In this document: positions 51,418 through 53,355 of the stretch, one piece after another
How positions within the stretch are numbered: position 1 is the first letter of the stretch
Layout of the letters: each line of letters opens with the position of its first letter
NCBI GenBank assembly: GCA_013152435.1
Contig: JAADGJ010000046.1
Span: 1 to 53,355 of the forward strand
From: Chloroflexota bacterium
GTDB lineage: Bacteria; Chloroflexota; Anaerolineae; DUEN01
Direction of reading: 5' to 3'
Length of the DNA: 53,355 nucleotides
Translations under genes and position numbers: made by a program
Notes under the pieces: generated by a model
The model's input: the letters and a program-made list of their open reading frames with translations, nothing else
The model's database searches: none
What the model was told of the DNA's origin: nothing

Positions 51418-52290
51418 ATGGCAGAATACCACAAATATCACGCTTTAGGTAACGACTATCTGGTGATCGATCCGGTGACCTGTGATGTGCTCCTGACACC
51501 TGATGCCGTGCGGACGATTTGCGATCGCCACCGTGGAATCGGGGCTGATGGTGTGTTGTATGGGCCTGTGCCTGGTGAGCGGGAGTGGACTCTACGGATC
51601 TACAACGCCGATGGCAGCGAGGCGGAGAAGAGCGGTAACGGGGTGCGGATCTTCGCTCGGTACCTGTTGGAGGCAGGCTACGTCGCCACGGAGCGGTTCA
51701 CGATCGCCACGTCGGGGGGAGAGGTGGAGGTGCATCTGGAGGCCGCCGATGGGAGCGTGAGCACGGTGGACATGGGGCGGCTGACGTTCTGGAGCGAGGA
51801 GATCCCCGTGTCCGGGCCGCCTCGTGAGGTGCTGCGGGAGCGGGTCACCGTGGCCGACCGGGAGCTCGAGTTCTCCGCCGTTTCCATCGGCAACCCGCAC
51901 TGCGTCATCATCCTGGACGAAGTGGACTGGCGGGTGGCTCGTACGTACGGCCCTTTGTTGGAGGCGCATCCCCTGTTCCCGAATCGGACGAACGTCCAGT
52001 TCGTGCGCGTGCTGGATCGGAGGAACATCCGCATCGAGATCTGGGAACGGGGGTCGGGATACACGCTGGCCTCGGGCAGCAGCAGTTGTGCGGCGGCGGG
52101 CGTGGTCCATCGGTTGGGTAGCTGTGATCATGAGGTTACCGTGCATATGCCTGGTGGGGCGCTGGATGTTCGCATAGCCAATGACGGCCGGGTATGGCTG
52201 CGCGGCCCGGTGAACAGCATTGGCCGAGGGGAATTCTCGCAGGAGTTTAAACGTATCCTTCGCCTACCTGTGGGCCGGGGCGATTCATGA
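51418..52290 (+). CDS. DapF-like diaminopimelate epimerase homologue lacking both catalytic cysteines
   Basis: This 290-residue protein has the DapF fold: HKYHALGNDYLVID at the start, the first half-site IYNADGSEAEKSGNGVRIFA, IGNPHCVIIL, and the second half-site RGSGYTLASGSSSCAAAG. DapF interconverts LL- and meso-diaminopimelate with two active-site cysteines. Here both are Ser: Ser72 (usual CGNG) and Ser219 (usual ACGTG). Cys224 corresponds to a non-catalytic position. It may be a subfamily variant, a different isomerase, or inactive, so the symbol is left blank. ATG 51418 fits the family start; ATG 51409 is in frame. The last ten residues, RLPVGRGDS included, come from an inserted 65-bp repeat. 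Confidence 0.85.
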   Translation: MAEYHKYHALGNDYLVIDPVTCDVLLTPDAVRTICDRHRGIGADGVLYGPVPGEREWTLRIYNADGSEAEKSGNGVRIFARYLLEAGYVATERFTIATSGGEVEVHLEAADGSVSTVDMGRLTFWSEEIPVSGPPREVLRERVTVADRELEFSAVSIGNPHCVIILDEVDWRVARTYGPLLEAHPLFPNRTNVQFVRVLDRRNIRIEIWERGSGYTLASGSSSCAAAGVVHRLGSCDHEVTVHMPGGALDVRIANDGRVWLRGPVNSIGRGEFSQEFKRILRLPVGRGDS

Positions 52291-52325
52291 ATCACCTCTG
52301 CCCCGGCAACGCCCATGAGGGAGAC
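52261..52325. repeat. 65-bp intergenic repeat, copy 2
   Basis: This matches 49566-49630 (CGCCTACCTG, CGATTCATGAATC, CTGCCCCGGCAAC, CCCATGAGGGAGAC). It begins inside the dapF-like gene, supplying its last nine codons and stop, and ends at the stop codon of the convergent SDR gene. Confidence 0.75.
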
Positions 52326-53220
52326 TACCTCCCTCGGTATAGCTTCCTGTTTCTTCTTTCGATAATGGAATCTATCGTTGTCTGGGGGAGCAACTCAAGA
52401 AGAGCGGCGAAGCCAGACATGTACCCCACCTGATATCTCCTTTTCGGCTTTGGGCTGGTAAGCGCCTTATAAACGACTTTGGCCACCTCTGAGGGCTCGG
52501 TTCGCTTTTTATCGAACTCTCTCAGATCCCTTTGGGTTTTTTCCAACGCCCTCGCGTACAGCTCATATCTTTCCCTGGGCCAATTTTGTACATCCTCGGC
52601 TAGGGTGCGATATGTCCTTTGGGGAGAGTCGGTTTTTATGCCCCCGCAGCGGATTAGGATGCTTGGGATGTTCCAGGGCATGAGCTCGATTTGGAGGGTT
52701 CTGGCGATGAAGTTGACCGCAAAATCGCAGGCATGGATGTCCGTTAAGTAGGGGCTTGGCAGTAGTGCCGGTGTGGCTATCCAGAGCACGCGTCCCTTGG
52801 CCTCGCGAAGCAGCGGTAGGAAGGATTGTAACAAGGCGACCGGTCCGAGGACGCGAGCTTGTAGTTCCGTGTGGAATCTGTCCAAATCCAGTAGTTCGAT
52901 GGGGGCGATGCTTCCACCCCCGGCGTTATTGATCAACCCGTACAATCCCTCAAGCTCTCGATGTCTCAACTCCTCTTCGACAAACGCCCGGACTTTCTGG
53001 ATATGGTCCAAGTTTGTCAAATCGAGAGGATAGGTTGGGATCAGGTTGGGTCTTCGCAGCTCTTCTCCACATCTTCGCTCTTTCTGACGGTTGCAAATAC
53101 CGTGAAATCGTTTGCCGACAGATGGGTTGCGATGGCGCGGCCTATGCCCGAAGAGCAGCCGGTGACCAATACAGCCTTTTGGGCGTAGCTGTTTCGTTGG
53201 GTTTTCCTTGCAAAGTGCAA
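52325..53220 (-). pseudogene. short-chain dehydrogenase/reductase-like gene, frameshifted
   Basis: The 5' part encodes the Rossmann start KAVLVTGCSSGIGRAIATHL with the NAD(P) motif TGxxxGIG. The frame is lost near 53040, and the rest, with LINNAGGG, continues in another frame to 52325. The break coincides with a near-tandem repeat (ATAGGTTGGG 53030-53039, ATCAGGTTGGG 53040-53050); deleting 11 bases restores one frame reading EDPTYPLDLTN. The catalytic site is also absent: where SDRs have Ser and YxASK this protein has IATPA and IHACD. It may be a decaying gene or a non-catalytic SDR. The start is TTG 53220 with AAGGAGG upstream, 26 bases after the permease stop. Confidence 0.8.
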
Positions 53221-53246
53221 TGGGTTTACCTCCTTCTTTTTGATCC

Positions 53247-53355
53247 TCACTCGTACGCCAGAGCCTCTCGCACGCTGACCTGCGCCGCGCGCAGGGCTGG
53301 CCAAAGGCTTGCCAGCGCCGAAAGCGTGGTCACGATCAGCAGCCAAAGCGTTACT
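53247..53355 (-). CDS. FtsX/MacB-like ABC transporter permease, C-terminal end (partial)
   Basis: Only the last 35 or so codons are in the window. The minus-strand frame reads a final helix (LWLLIVTTLSALASLWPALR) followed by AAQVSVREALAYE and a stop at 53247-53249. The PAxRAAxxxVREAL ending is the hallmark of FtsX-like permeases of the MacB/LolC class, which work in lipoprotein or drug export. The SDR-like gene begins 26 bases downstream with a good ribosome-binding site, so the two were probably co-transcribed. This short frame is supported by its end motif only. Confidence 0.7.
   Translation of the reverse strand, partial: VTLWLLIVTTLSALASLWPALRAAQVSVREALAYE

Noticed and set aside
1-53355. 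tRNA, rRNA, CRISPR arrays, phage genes and autonomous transposases.
   Set aside because: I looked through the intergenic regions and found no cloverleaf, rRNA-like block, regularly spaced repeats or transposase frame. Short or diverged RNAs could be missed without a covariance search.

Overview
The window looks like chromosomal DNA of a G+C-rich member of the Chloroflexota (Anaerolineae/Thermoflexia-like). The signs are lipoproteins and membrane proteins with long Thr-Pro linkers, an FMN-riboswitch-controlled THI5-like transporter joined to riboflavin genes, a membrane PIN-TRAM protein, a DUF3090 protein, and Asp-box propeller and M6-like secreted proteins. No sequence search was run, so this placement is inference. 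No rRNA, tRNA, CRISPR array, phage block or autonomous transposase was seen. About 45 genes are supported, two of them broken by frameshifts.

Layout. 1-1 kb: intergenic DNA with one copy of a short inverted-repeat element. 1.0-5.9 kb: peptide-type ABC importer (binding lipoprotein and two permeases), then a cytochrome c lipoprotein and an anchored unknown protein, closed by a terminator. 6.0-8.5 kb: NarL-type histidine kinase and response regulator. 8.7-9.9 kb: a CBS-pair protein and a cyclic-nucleotide-binding-fold protein. 10.3-14.5 kb: PIN-TRAM membrane protein, cytidylate-kinase-like protein, cysS and rlmB. 14.5-17.6 kb (minus): polA and a 76-residue unknown. 17.7-22.5 kb (minus): sugar-type ABC importer, divergent from dnaE (23.3-27.0 kb), with a LacI-type palindrome at the importer promoter. 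27.1-36.5 kb (minus): CPBP protease homologue, M6-like metalloprotease, Asp-box propeller, SIMPL protein, unknown membrane protein, purine nucleoside phosphorylase and a Xer-like recombinase. 36.8-40.4 kb: ECF sigma factor, broken FHA/winged-helix regulator and, divergently, a transmembrane Ser/Thr kinase. 40.6-47.4 kb: promoter, FMN riboswitch, terminator, then a three-gene ABC importer and ribD, ribE, ribBA and ribH as one unit. 47.4-53.4 kb: DUF3090 protein, MFS exporter, UPF0173 hydrolase, methyltransferase, DapF-like protein, broken SDR and the end of an FtsX/MacB-like permease.

Most notable points: (i) a family of non-autonomous inverted-repeat elements with at least seven copies or remnants, sitting at stop codons, leaders and ribosome-binding sites; (ii) a kinase / FHA-DNA-binding / ECF-sigma signalling cluster whose FHA regulator is broken by a 5-bp tandem duplication; (iii) an SDR gene broken by an 11-bp tandem duplication that also lacks the catalytic Tyr and Lys; (iv) a DapF-like protein with serine at both catalytic cysteine positions; (v) a riboswitch unit that appears to control flavin uptake and synthesis together; (vi) a second 65-bp repeat that supplies the last codons of the dapF-like gene.
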